From: Myxococcales bacterium
Lineage (GTDB): Bacteria > Myxococcota > Myxococcia > Myxococcales > JAJYLH01
Assembly: GCA_021787845.1 (NCBI GenBank)
Contig: JAJYLH010000004.1
Coordinates: 124,001-188,000, forward strand
Reading direction: 5' to 3'
DNA: 64,000 nucleotides
Shown one piece after another: positions 20,651 to 30,146 of this stretch. The notes below the pieces were generated by a model. The model had not been told where the DNA came from. It did not search any database and saw only the letters and a list, made by a program, of their open reading frames with translations. The position numbers were made by a program, and so were the translations under genes. The stretch's first letter is position 1. Every line of letters begins with the position of its first letter.

Positions 20651-21700
20651 CTACGAGACCCGGCGGCGGACCGCCTCGCCCACCTCGGCGCAGGTCGCGG
20701 TCCCGCCCAGGTCTTTGGTCCAGGGGCCCTCGTTCACCACCTGGGCGACCGCCGCTTCCAGACGCTCCGCGGCGGCGCTCTCGCCCAGATGCGCGAGCAT
20801 GAGCGCGCCCGTCAGACACATCGCGAGCGGATTCGCCTCGTTTCTTCCCGCGAGCTGCGGGGCCGAGCCATGCACCGGCTCGAAAAGGCTCAAGCGCCCG
20901 GGATGGATGTTGCCGCTCGCCGCCAGCCCCAGGCCGCCGCACAGCGCCGCGCCCAGGTCGGTCAGGATGTCGCCGAAGAGGTTGTTCGTGACGATCACCT
21001 GGTAGCGCTCGGGCGCCCGCACGAGGTCCATCGCCAGGGCGTCGACGTACATCGCGCTCGCCTCGATGGCGGGATGCTCCTTGGCGACCAGGGCGAACAC
21101 CCGCCGCCACAGCCCGTGCGCCTTGACCAGCACGTTCGACTTGTCCGCGAGGCATACCCGCCTCAAGCCGCGCGAGGACGCGAACTCGAACGCGGCGCGG
21201 ATGATCCGCTCCACCCCCTTGCGGCTGTTGACCTCTTGCGCGAGGGCGATTTCGTCGTCAGTCCCGCCCTTGAAGACGAGCCCCTCGTCGACGTAGAGCC
21301 CTTCGGTGTTCTCGCGAAAGACCGCGAAGTCGAGCTCCTTCGTCCCCTTGCCCTTGAGGGGCGAGAACCGGTCGGCGTAGAGCCGGCAGGGCCGCAGGTT
21401 GATGTAGAGGTCGAGCTTCGCGCGCATCCCGAGGAGGATGTCCTTGGCATGCTCGTTCGAGGGCACCCGGGGGTCGCCGACCGCGCCGAAGTAGATGGCG
21501 TCGAAATCACGCCTGAGCCTCTCGAGATCGCTCTCGGGAAGCGTGGTGCCGTCCTTCAGATAGCGCTCGGCGCCGTAGTCGAACCACTGGAAGGCGAGGT
21601 CGACTCTCTCCGCGCGGGCGAGGGCCTCGAGCACCTTCACCCCTTGCTCCACCACCTCGGGACCGATGCCGTCCCCTGGAATCACCGCGACCCGATGCAT
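20651..21700 (-). CDS. 3-isopropylmalate / isocitrate dehydrogenase family enzyme
   Basis: 349 residues of the NAD-dependent beta-decarboxylating dehydrogenase family. Visible are VIPGDGIGPEV, the substrate loop MRAKLDLYINLRP, FRENTEGLY, the Lys and Asp catalytic region (CLADKSNVL; VDALAMDLV; VTNNLFGDILTDLGA) and the cofactor loop EPVHGSAP...ANPLAMCL. Those features fit LeuB (leucine synthesis, oxidation of 3-isopropylmalate) best, but FRENTEGLYVDEG and the long substrate loop also occur in tartrate- and homoisocitrate-type relatives. No leuACD neighbours are present, so I withhold a gene symbol. The ATG at 21700, with AGGTGAG upstream, matches the family start; open frame further upstream is not conserved in character. 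Confidence 0.85.
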   Translation of the reverse strand: MHRVAVIPGDGIGPEVVEQGVKVLEALARAERVDLAFQWFDYGAERYLKDGTTLPESDLERLRRDFDAIYFGAVGDPRVPSNEHAKDILLGMRAKLDLYINLRPCRLYADRFSPLKGKGTKELDFAVFRENTEGLYVDEGLVFKGGTDDEIALAQEVNSRKGVERIIRAAFEFASSRGLRRVCLADKSNVLVKAHGLWRRVFALVAKEHPAIEASAMYVDALAMDLVRAPERYQVIVTNNLFGDILTDLGAALCGGLGLAASGNIHPGRLSLFEPVHGSAPQLAGRNEANPLAMCLTGALMLAHLGESAAAERLEAAVAQVVNEGPWTKDLGGTATCAEVGEAVRRRVS

Positions 21701-21838
21701 GCGCTCACCTCGAGAAATGGCGGGGGAGTATACGGCGAGACACCGCCGCTCGAGACCTGCCTCGGACCGTCGGCGCTCATCCCTCGAGCCCGCTCGTCCA
21801 GAGCGCTCCGTCGGTCGCGGCGGAGACCTCCGCCAGGA

Positions 21839-21966
21839 TTGGAGCCGGACGCATCGGTGTCCGGGTTCATGCGCGGCCGCGGGCCGTTTGCGGCGACGGC
21901 CTGCTGGCCGTACGACGTTTGGATCATGTCCCCCGCACCCGGACGCTGACGTGTGTCCGGCTCCAA
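21839..21966. repeat. Paired TTGGAGC palindromes (REP-pair-like), copy A
   Basis: A 128-bp element in the 391-bp gap (21701-22091) between the dehydrogenase and NFACT genes. The left end TTGGAGCCGGACGC (21839 on) includes a GGACGC...GTGTCC hairpin. The right end (21937-21966) is its inverted counterpart, ending GTGTCCGGCTCCAA. The 70-bp core holds a CGCGGCCGCG run. The same ends flank the 78-bp element at 51979-52056. The rest of the gap shows no gene. Confidence 0.75.
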
Positions 21967-22091
21967 CTGCGGTTCCCACTCCAAACGGCAGCGCCAAGGA
22001 CTTCTCGATGCCCCGCGTCGCTCCCGCTCGCCAACGCGGGCCCGCGAGGATCGACTCGTTGGTGGCGAGCGCGGGCGGCTCTTCGTCAAGC

Positions 22092-23531
22092 TCACGTCTC
22101 GCTTTGAAGCAGGCGCTCGAGACGCGCGCGCTCCAGACGCAGGACGACGTTCTTGTCCTGGGTGAAGCGGACCGCGCCCGGCGCGGCGCCCTTCGCCTTC
22201 TGGACGTATTTGCGGCGGGTGACCGCCACGTCGACCACCGCCTCGGAGCGGCCCCGGCTGAAGTGCGCCGCGAGGGTCGCCGCGTCGAGGAGCGTCTCGC
22301 CGTCCGGCCAAGCGGCACCGCTCCCGGGAACCACCACGTGGGATCCGGTTTGCCCCCGCGCGTGCAGCCACAGGTCGTTCCCGCGCGCCAGCCGGAAGGT
22401 GAGCGTGTCGTTGTCGCGCGCGCTGCGTCCGACCCAGATCCGCCGGCCAGCCGCCGAGGTGAACTCCCGGTAGGGCTTACGCTTCTCGGGGACGCCTTTG
22501 GTCGGCTTGACCGCTGCCGAAGGGGGCAGGCGCAGCAGGAGCCGATCGGCCTCGACGGTCTCGAGCGTGGTCACGTCTTCGGCCGACTGCGCGCGCGCGG
22601 CGAGCGCCTCGCAGCTCTCGAGTTGCGCCGCCACCGTCCGGTGTCGCTCCTCGACGAGTTCCCGGCCGCGCGTCAGCCGCCGGTGCAAGTGGTAGTAGCG
22701 CTCGAGGTTCTCATGAGGGGTCAGCTCCGGCAGGAGCGGTACCGCTACCTCTGTCGGGCCGGCCTCGGTGTACCGGAGCACCCGCGCGAGTCGGTCGCCG
22801 CGCCTCAAGCGGGACAGGTGCGGCTTGAGCAGGTCGCCGAGCTCGCGGTAGCGCTGCGCCTCCCCGACGCGCGCGCGGTCCTGCTCGATTTTCCCGAGCG
22901 TCCGGCGGAGCCGCTTGATGGCTGCGCGAAGGGGCCCGAGCGTCGCCGCGCGCATCGCCTCCAGGCGCCGGGTCTGGCTTTCGGGCCCGTACCGCGCTTC
23001 GATTTCGACGCAGACCGGGAACGGTCCTGGCCCCTTGCCTGCGAACCGGCTGCGCCCGTGATCGCGTTCGGGGGGAGGGCAGTAGGCGTCGCCGCAGCCC
23101 AAGCCGCGATCGCGCAGCCGGTCGCCGCTCGACACGCCAAGAATGCTCCCGCTCGGCTCGAGCAGAACCAACTCGCCGCCGCGCCGGTCGATTTCCAAGA
23201 CCAGGCTGCGCGCGCCGCGGTCCGTCGAGAACGCGAGCGTGAGGCTCGACCCGCGCGGCGTCAGGCTGTCGAGCCGTGCGCCCGAGAGGTGGGCGCGTGC
23301 CAGCCCCTGAAACGCCAGCGGTCGCCTCGGCGCGACCGGCCGCCGTTCGATCACCACCGCTCGCCCGACCCCGGCGCCCGCATCCAGGAGAACTGCAGCG
23401 CTCCTGCCCGGCAGGCGGAGCTCCAGCGCCATCGCCCGCCGGTCGAGGACCGAGACCTTCTGCACCCGCGCTCCGGTCAGACTCGAAAGCTCGTCGGCGA
23501 CCTGGGCCAATTCGGCAGGTGAGAGACTCAT
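22092..23531 (-). CDS. NFACT-family RNA-binding protein (RqcH/FbpA-like)
   Basis: 479 residues. The N-terminal FbpA-type region is followed by a coiled-coil section (residues about 200-330, KRLRRTLGKIEQDRARVGEAQRY) and a C-terminal NFACT-R domain with WVGRSARDNDTLTF, DLWLHARGQTGSHVVV and RRKYVQKAKGAAPGAVRF. In this family RqcH binds split 50S subunits carrying stalled peptidyl-tRNA and recruits Ala-tRNA to add alanine tails for degradation. The protein is shorter than Bacillus RqcH (about 570), mainly in the N-terminal half. The WLHARG...SHV signature is intact. I am confident of the family and moderately of the quality-control role. Confidence 0.88.
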   Translation of the reverse strand: MSLSPAELAQVADELSSLTGARVQKVSVLDRRAMALELRLPGRSAAVLLDAGAGVGRAVVIERRPVAPRRPLAFQGLARAHLSGARLDSLTPRGSSLTLAFSTDRGARSLVLEIDRRGGELVLLEPSGSILGVSSGDRLRDRGLGCGDAYCPPPERDHGRSRFAGKGPGPFPVCVEIEARYGPESQTRRLEAMRAATLGPLRAAIKRLRRTLGKIEQDRARVGEAQRYRELGDLLKPHLSRLRRGDRLARVLRYTEAGPTEVAVPLLPELTPHENLERYYHLHRRLTRGRELVEERHRTVAAQLESCEALAARAQSAEDVTTLETVEADRLLLRLPPSAAVKPTKGVPEKRKPYREFTSAAGRRIWVGRSARDNDTLTFRLARGNDLWLHARGQTGSHVVVPGSGAAWPDGETLLDAATLAAHFSRGRSEAVVDVAVTRRKYVQKAKGAAPGAVRFTQDKNVVLRLERARLERLLQSET

Positions 23532-23637
23532 GCGCGCCCAAAGGGTCTAGCGCGAAAGGCGGCGCGAGGGAGAAAAGCAGCGAGGGCCGCTCCCCGTTGG
23601 AAGCGACCCTCGCGTAGCGAGCACGAAGCGGGTGAAG

Positions 23638-23898
23638 CTACAGCGCGGCACCGCCGGTCGGCGCCGGCTCGGAGGCGGGGGATGCCTTCTTCTTGGCCGC
23701 CTTCTTCGCCGGGACCTTCTTCGCCGCCTTCTTCGCGGCCGGCTTCTTGGCCGCCTTCTTCGCCGGGGCCTTCTTGGCCGTCGTCTTCTTCGCCGCGGTC
23801 TTCTTGGCCGCCGTCTTCTTCGCGGCCGGCTTCTTGGCCGCCGCCTTCTTCGCCGTGGTCTTCTTCTCCGCCTTCTTCGTTGCCTTCTTGGCCGCCAT
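23638..23898 (-). CDS. Histone H1-like Lys/Ala-rich protein
   Basis: 86 residues, almost entirely tandem AAKK, TAKK and PAKK motifs ([20 protein letters not shown]) with a short acidic/Pro tail ([12 protein letters not shown]). Such proteins resemble the tail of eukaryotic histone H1 and bind DNA nonspecifically; homologous low-complexity proteins occur in several Myxococcota. GGAGGG precedes the ATG and a good promoter lies 45-70 bases upstream, so it is a genuine gene rather than an artefact of G+C content. The length of the repeat tract is likely to vary between strains. Confidence 0.85.
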   Translation of the reverse strand: MAAKKATKKAEKKTTAKKAAAKKPAAKKTAAKKTAAKKTTAKKAPAKKAAKKPAAKKAAKKVPAKKAAKKKASPASEPAPTGGAAL

Positions 23899-23940
23899 GG
23901 ATCCCTCCTCTAGGGATTGGGGTTAGTCAAACCGGGAGGC

Positions 23941-23970
23941 AGAATATGCAGTGGCTTGCCTGGCCGTCAA
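23941..23970 (-). promoter_or_regulatory. Sigma-70-type promoter of the H1-like gene
   Basis: On the minus strand, TTGACG (23970-23965) and TATTCT (23946-23941) are separated by 18 bases. The same two hexamers with the same spacing form the alaS promoter, which strengthens both calls. Confidence 0.6.
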
Positions 23971-24157
23971 CATCGATCCTTCCGGAAAACGCCGGGCCTC
24001 CGCCCCCCTTGGCTTCGAACATCCCCCGTCTCGAGCATCAATGCCTTGAGAAATCCCTGTAATCCATGGCAGTTGATCGATTTAATACGGTCTCGTACGA
24101 AAGCGCGGATCGAGCCGTCGTCGCCCTCACCACGCTTCCTCTGTTGTGCGTGTTGAT

Positions 24158-24172
24158 TTCACAGGCTGTGAA
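24158..24172. promoter_or_regulatory. Perfect 15-bp palindrome, possible operator
   Basis: TTCACAGGCTGTGAA reads TTCACA-3-TGTGAA, a typical dyad for a dimeric regulator. It sits in noncoding DNA between the H1-like gene and add. No T-tract follows, so a terminator is less likely. No regulator can be assigned. Confidence 0.4.
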
Positions 24173-24566
24173 TCCCAGGTCGACCACCTGTTCGCCCTAG
24201 ACGAGGTTCTCGCGTGGTAAAATCGGCAGCTTCAGGCCCGAGCCCACGAGTGCGCGCCCGACACAGCTCGCCAGGAGCCGGCACGGGAGCGCGCGAAGGC
24301 GGCTTAGCCGAGTGATGAATGTCATTCAGATCATCGTGCGACGACCCGTCGCGCCAGCCGCGGCCCCGGACGGAGGGAGGCACGCGGTCGACTCGAGCGG
24401 GTCGGGAGACGTCTCGTCCTCATGGTAAGCGGGTGCGCTGCCGCTGGCATTGGCCGGTCACAGTTGACGGTTGCGGTGCTACCGACCTGAACCGGTCGAG
24501 CCACCAGCCGGAGGTTCGAAACGCCCGGGGATTTCTCGGCGGAACGTGAATTGAGCTGAGCCGCTA

Positions 24567-24596
24567 ACGGTAGGCGGCAGCGTTGCTGCATACCGT
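24567..24596 (-). terminator. Hairpin downstream of add
   Basis: ACGGTA pairs with TACCGT, and inside it GCAGC pairs with GCTGC around a GTT loop, 50 bases beyond the add stop. There is no U-run, so termination efficiency is uncertain. Confidence 0.4.
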
Positions 24597-24646
24597 AATC
24601 ACCGCGTCGATCCGGATGGGCGAACGGGTTCCCCGGCGGCGCCCGC

Positions 24647-25771
24647 TCAGGCGCTCTTCTTGGACTCGTCGCGCGCCTCGCGCACCGGGGTCGGGCGGGA
24701 GAAGCGCGCGATGACCGTGTCCAGCTCCTTGTTCACCTCGCGCAGCAGCTCGGCGCGTTCGTGAAAGGGGACGAAAGCGCTCTTGAACCCGTTGACGACC
24801 AGCGTTCGCAGGTCCTTGAGCGAGAGGTCGAAGGTCTTCTGCATCAGCGCCAGCTCACGGGTGACGGTGGTGTCGGTGATGAGCCGGTTGTCGGTGTTGA
24901 CGGTCGCCCGGATGCCGAGGTCGAGATAGAACTTGAGCGGGTGCGCGGAGAGGCTGGAAATCGCGCGCGTCTGGAGGTTCGAAGACGGGCAGCATTCGAC
25001 CGGGATCCGGTGGTCGTTGACGTAGTTCAGGAGGTCCCCGTCTTCGCGCAGCCGCACGCCGTGCCCGATGCGGTGGGCGCCGCAGTAGTGGATGGCCTGC
25101 GCAATCGACGGCGGCCCGTGCGCCTCGCCCGCGTGGGCGGTGCAGTTGACGTTGTTGTTGAGGATGAGCTGAAAGCTCTCGGCGTGGTCCTTGGCCGGGA
25201 AGTTGTCCTCCGCGCCGGCGAGGTCGAACCCGCATACGCCACGGTTCTTGTAGGCGACCGCGAGCTCGGCGAGACGCAGGTTGGTCTCCGGCGAGAAGTT
25301 GCGGATGCCGCAGACGAGGACGCCGCCGCGGATGCCGCGCTCGCGCCGCGCCCGCCTGAACCCCTCGAGAACGCTCTCGACCACCGTGGTGAGCTTGAGG
25401 CCCCGCTTGGTGTGTAAGACCGGTGAGTAGCGCATTTCCAGGTACGTCACGTTCTCGTCGGCGGCGTCACAGGCGAGCTCGTAGGCGGCGCGGAAGAGCG
25501 CCTCCTCGGTCTGCAGGACCGCGACCGTCACCTCGAAGGCGGTCAGGTAGTCGGGCAGGGACTCGCAGATTTCGCCGCGGTGGATCGCGCGCGCGAGCCC
25601 CTCGGTCGTGTCGGCGGGCAGCTTCACCTTCTGCTGCTCGGCCAGCTCGAGAATCGTCCCCAGCCGCAGCGACCCGTCGAGGTGACAGTGGAGGTCGGCT
25701 TTCGGCAGGGCTCGGATCAGCTCTTCGGTCGGAGCCGGGAGGGCGGGCGAGACCGGCGTGGCGCGTTCCAT
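24647..25771 (-). CDS. add: Adenosine deaminase
   Basis: 374 residues. It deaminates adenosine to inosine in purine salvage and is cytoplasmic. Metal ligands His28 and His30 lie in DLHCHLDGSLR. The substrate/metal segment is TAHAGEAHGPPSI (His and catalytic Glu), followed by RIGHGVRL, VECCPSSN and the late Asp in TVNTDNRL (usually NTDDP). Length and motif order fit the family. I use the ATG at 25771; a TTG twelve codons upstream adds only an Arg-rich extension. It is 100 bases downstream of the LETM1-like gene in the same direction, and a hairpin follows its stop. Confidence 0.93.
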   Translation of the reverse strand: MERATPVSPALPAPTEELIRALPKADLHCHLDGSLRLGTILELAEQQKVKLPADTTEGLARAIHRGEICESLPDYLTAFEVTVAVLQTEEALFRAAYELACDAADENVTYLEMRYSPVLHTKRGLKLTTVVESVLEGFRRARRERGIRGGVLVCGIRNFSPETNLRLAELAVAYKNRGVCGFDLAGAEDNFPAKDHAESFQLILNNNVNCTAHAGEAHGPPSIAQAIHYCGAHRIGHGVRLREDGDLLNYVNDHRIPVECCPSSNLQTRAISSLSAHPLKFYLDLGIRATVNTDNRLITDTTVTRELALMQKTFDLSLKDLRTLVVNGFKSAFVPFHERAELLREVNKELDTVIARFSRPTPVREARDESKKSA

Positions 25772-25870
25772 GGGTGCGGTGTAGCGCGCCCGGTGCCGCC
25801 AGGGCAAGCGAAGGGCGGCGGCCTCGAGGCGGCCGGCGACCGGCCCAAGCGGCCAGGGGCGAAGGCGATT

Positions 25871-27178
25871 TCAGGCATGCCGAAACGCGCTCGGGCGCAG
25901 GTCGAACGGCAGGACCTTGATGAGCAGCGGCAGGAGGAGCGTTCCGCCGGGCGCCGCGAAGACCGCGAGGCTCGGAACGATCTTCGCCAGGTCGATGAGG
26001 CCGGTGCGCACCTCGCGCTTCTCGGCCGCCGACAGCGTCTCCCCGTCCGCCATCCGTGCGAGCAGGACGCCGAGCTCGCCCATGTTCTCGATCTCCCGCG
26101 CGACGTCCTCGGCCGCCTCGGTGAAGGCGTCGACCATTCCGGTCAGCGTCGCGCGAGCGACGTGCGGCGCCGACGGCGCGGCGAGCGATGAGACCTGCGC
26201 GCCGTGGGCGAGGACGAACGCCGCCGCGCGAGCCTTCGTCGCCTCCCACTCGTTCGGCGCGATTCCCACATCGAGGGCGGTAGCGGTCACCTTCGCCTGA
26301 AGCGCTTCGGCAAGGCTGCCCTCGAGCATCGCCGTCAGCGCGAGCTGTTCGAGCAGGAGCCGGCGCAGCGGCCCCGGGACCGGGCGGAGCAACTCCAGCG
26401 GCGGGCGTGGCGAGGCGAGCCGATGCCCGAGCGAGCGCCGGTCGGCGGGGAGAAGGCCTGCCTCGCGCGCTTGCTGGAGGACCACGTGACGGCCGGAGGC
26501 GCCGGCTGCTCCGACGACGCTGGCGACCAGCTCGATGGCGAGCGCCTTGAGCCGGCTGTGCCGCGCGAGGTACCGCTCGGCCCGCCGCGCAAGCGTCCCC
26601 TGGCGCAAGAGCTGGCCCAGCGCGAGCCGGACGACGTGGCGGGCGTCCAGCGCCGCGAGCAGGGCATGGAGCGGCAGCCCTCCGGAGGGGTTCCCCCGCA
26701 GGTAGGCGTTGCGGGCCACGCGGGAGCCGATGGCGCCGAGCACCCGGCGCTGATCGCGCTCCGACAGCCCCTCTGTCTTGCCCTCCGCCGCCCAGAGCCG
26801 CGTCGCCGCTGCGAGCTCGCCGGCCGACGCAGCCAGGAGAGCGGCGACGGTCCTCATCAACAGCGCTTTCGCATTCCCGTCGGGCGCGAAAGCGCGCCCG
26901 AGGGCGGCGAGAAGCGCCAGCTCGAAGCGGAGCAGCTCGACGTACGCCTGCTCGGTCGCGCTACTGCCGGTCACCGGACTCGGCTGGCCGCCCCAGGGGA
27001 TGCCCATCAGCGCTCCAGTGGTCCACAAGGGCTCCTGCACCTCGATATCGGCTTCGGAGAGCTTCACCGGCACGCGCGGGAACGCCATCGTCGGCGCGGC
27101 CACCGCCTCGGCGAGGAGCGGCTCCAGCCAGCCCGGCTCGCCCAGGCGTACCGCTTCTGCTCTCGACTCGACCGCCAC
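25871..27178 (-). CDS. LETM1-like domain protein
   Basis: 435 residues from a GTG with a strong GGGAGG site; longer upstream starts would overlap argC. The first 360 residues are Ala/Leu-rich helices with no motif I recognise. The C-terminus (about 365-432) resembles the LETM1 ribosome-binding-like core: LSAAEKREVRTGLIDLAKIVP, then AAPGGTLLLPLLIKVLPFDLRPSAF, matching the LVP...LLP...KLFP...LPSxF pattern. In mitochondria LETM1 is linked to K+/H+ exchange and ribosome contact; bacterial LETM1-like proteins are poorly characterised. The hydrophobic stretch could form a membrane hairpin. It lies 41 bases after argC, in a recA-argC-LETM1-add run. Confidence 0.7.
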   Translation of the reverse strand: MAVESRAEAVRLGEPGWLEPLLAEAVAAPTMAFPRVPVKLSEADIEVQEPLWTTGALMGIPWGGQPSPVTGSSATEQAYVELLRFELALLAALGRAFAPDGNAKALLMRTVAALLAASAGELAAATRLWAAEGKTEGLSERDQRRVLGAIGSRVARNAYLRGNPSGGLPLHALLAALDARHVVRLALGQLLRQGTLARRAERYLARHSRLKALAIELVASVVGAAGASGRHVVLQQAREAGLLPADRRSLGHRLASPRPPLELLRPVPGPLRRLLLEQLALTAMLEGSLAEALQAKVTATALDVGIAPNEWEATKARAAAFVLAHGAQVSSLAAPSAPHVARATLTGMVDAFTEAAEDVAREIENMGELGVLLARMADGETLSAAEKREVRTGLIDLAKIVPSLAVFAAPGGTLLLPLLIKVLPFDLRPSAFRHA

Positions 27179-27219
27179 GCTCGCCTCCCAGGCCCGTCGC
27201 CGGCCGCGATCCGGCCGGG

Positions 27220-28269
27220 TCAGGGAAAGACCGCGCCGCCTTCGAGCCCCCACGTCTCCGGCCAGCCCTGCGTCACGTTCAAGCACTGAACCGCCTGGCC
27301 GGCGGCGCCCTTGACCAGGTTGTCGATGACGCTCGTCACCACCACTCGCCCCAGGCGGGCGTCGACGGCCGCGCCGATCATCGCCCGGTTGGAGCCGCGG
27401 ACCCAGGCGGTCGACGGGAACCGGCCGAGCCCTAGCCATTCGACGAAGGGCGACGCCGCTGCCGCTTCCCTAAAGGCATCCTCCACCTCCACTGCGCTGC
27501 TGCCTGGCGTCAGATCGAGCGCGACCGTCGCGTGGATGCCGCGGCTCATCGGCGCCAGGTGGGGGACGAAGGACAGCGTCGCCGGTCGGCCGGCGGCGAA
27601 GGACAGCTCTTGCTCCATCTCCGGCTGGTGGCGGTGCGCCAGGGCGCCGTAGGCGCACGCGCCCTCGCCCGCCTCGCAGAAGAGCGACGGGGTCTTCAGC
27701 TCCCGGCCGGCGCCGGAGACGCCGGAGAGGCAGGCCGCGAGGATCCGCTCGCTCTTCGCGATCCCCGCGCGCAAGAGCGGCGCCGCGGCGAGCGACACCG
27801 CTGTCGGGTAGCATCCCGGCACCGCGACCAGTCTCGCGCCCCCGAGCTGTTCGCGATGGTGCTCGACGAGCCCGTACACGGCTCGCTGGAGCAGCTCGGG
27901 GCAAGGGTGCTTCGCGTAGACCCGTTGGTAGACGGCGACGTCCTTGAGCCGGAAATCGGCGGACAGGTCGAGCACGGTCAAGCCCCGTTCGACCAGCGGC
28001 TTCGCCACCTCGGCAGCGGTCCCGTGGGGCAGCGCGAGGAACGCCACCCGGGCGCGATGCGCGATGGCGTCGGCGTCGAAGGCTTCGAGGACGAGGTCCG
28101 TCCGCCCGGCGAGGTGCGGATAGATTTCGGCCAGCGGCCGGCCGACGTCCTTGCGCGCGACCGCGGCGGTCACCGCCACCCGCGGATGGCCCGCCAGCAG
28201 GCGCCACAGCTCCGCGCCGACATACCCGGTCGCGCCGATGAGGGCCACCGGCGTGCGTTTCTCGTCCAT
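27220..28269 (-). CDS. argC: N-acetyl-gamma-glutamyl-phosphate reductase
   Basis: 349 residues. It performs the NADPH-dependent reduction of N-acetylglutamyl phosphate in arginine synthesis. The Rossmann start is VALIGATGYVGAELWRLL. The catalytic Cys153 sits in AVPGCYPTA, and HLAPMSRGIHAT is the second signature. DLSADFRL and FVPHLAP are further conserved segments. No other arg genes are nearby; the gene follows recA after only 24 bases and is probably co-transcribed with it. Confidence 0.95.
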   Translation of the reverse strand: MDEKRTPVALIGATGYVGAELWRLLAGHPRVAVTAAVARKDVGRPLAEIYPHLAGRTDLVLEAFDADAIAHRARVAFLALPHGTAAEVAKPLVERGLTVLDLSADFRLKDVAVYQRVYAKHPCPELLQRAVYGLVEHHREQLGGARLVAVPGCYPTAVSLAAAPLLRAGIAKSERILAACLSGVSGAGRELKTPSLFCEAGEGACAYGALAHRHQPEMEQELSFAAGRPATLSFVPHLAPMSRGIHATVALDLTPGSSAVEVEDAFREAAAASPFVEWLGLGRFPSTAWVRGSNRAMIGAAVDARLGRVVVTSVIDNLVKGAAGQAVQCLNVTQGWPETWGLEGGAVFP

Positions 28270-28293
28270 CGCGCCCTTTCCTGTTCGCGGCCC

Positions 28294-29382
<1,089 letters not shown>

Positions 29383-29451
29383 CGCATCCTTCTCCGCGCC
29401 ATCGCACCGGGGCAGCGGTCCTGCTGCCCGTCGGCATCGTTGCTGAACAGG

Positions 29452-29480
29452 CGTATAGCAGAGGGGTCGGACACGGGCAA
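29452..29480 (-). promoter_or_regulatory. Candidate recA promoter
   Basis: On the minus strand, TTGCCC (29480-29475), 17 bases, TATACG (29457-29452). The start would fall near 29445, about 60 bases before the recA ATG. Confidence 0.5.
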
Positions 29481-29652
29481 CGATTGCCGGAGGAAACGGC
29501 TTCTTGCCCGGACCCGGACGCAATGGTCCGCGACGCCGAGGACCGCCTCGTCGGTCCGCCGAACCGACCGCTCCACGGCGGCGCGCCTTTTGTGGCCCGC
29601 GAGCGACCGTCGCGCTCACCACGAGCGCTGGTACCAAGCGATAGCGCTCTCG

Positions 29653-30129
29653 CTATCCGCCGTGGTGGATGAAGATGAGGAGGGTCGCGTTGCCCGTCTT
29701 GGGCCCGCCGACCAAGAGGTCGCCGCCCGGCGCGACGACGTAGTCGGCGTCGATGAGCTTCTGGTGGGTTCCGCTGTAGAGGTGCAGGTGGACGCGCAGC
29801 CGGCCGGAGCGCTCGAACCCGCGCGGAACGATCTCGAGGCTGCGGTGACCCGGCAGGGGCAGCACCTCCTCGCTGTGGAGCTTGATGAGCGAGCTCTTCT
29901 CGGAGACCAACCGGTAGCTCGTGAAGGCGAACTGGCTGAGGCGGGCCTGGAGGCTCGCGAGCCGCGGATCGGTCGGGCCCTTGGCGCGGGAGGCGCTGAC
30001 GACCTTGACGTCGATGTGCACCAGGACGGGCGGGGGAGGCTTGGCGCTCGACACGGACGCCGACGCCACCGCCGCGGCGAAGAGGCCGGCCCCGGCGGCA
30101 TGCAGGTGGGCGAGACGGCTGGAGCGCAC
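29653..30129 (-). CDS. Small secreted protein of unknown function
   Basis: 158 residues from a GTG 17 bases after the anti-sigma stop. A signal peptide (LAHLHAAGAGLFAAAVASASVSSA) precedes a mature part with alternating beta-type segments (VLVHIDVKVVSAS, FAFTSYRLVSEKSSLIKLHS, LRVHLHLYSGTHQKLIDADYVV) and a Gly-rich end (PGGDLLVGGPKTGNATLLIFIHHGG). I recognise no domain. Its place directly after a sigma/anti-sigma pair suggests a sensor or a target of that regulatory cassette, which is inference. Confidence 0.65.
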   Translation of the reverse strand: MRSSRLAHLHAAGAGLFAAAVASASVSSAKPPPPVLVHIDVKVVSASRAKGPTDPRLASLQARLSQFAFTSYRLVSEKSSLIKLHSEEVLPLPGHRSLEIVPRGFERSGRLRVHLHLYSGTHQKLIDADYVVAPGGDLLVGGPKTGNATLLIFIHHGG

Positions 30130-30146
30130 GGCTTCTTGTCCTTTCG

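Larger units (their letters stand above)
23899..24646. other. 748-bp gene-free region between the H1-like gene and add
   Basis: The longest noncoding stretch in the window and less GC-rich in places (about 24050-24180). It holds the H1-like promoter, a perfect 15-bp palindrome at 24158-24172, a second palindrome TGAATG-T-CATTCA (24316-24328) and a hairpin after add. Open frames here have no protein-like composition or ribosome site. An unannotated small RNA or a transcription-factor target is possible, but I cannot name one. Confidence 0.5.

Noticed and set aside
24500-24530. tRNA T-arm (GGTTCGAA)
   Set aside because: The flanking bases do not pair as a T stem and no acceptor, D or anticodon arms fit around it.
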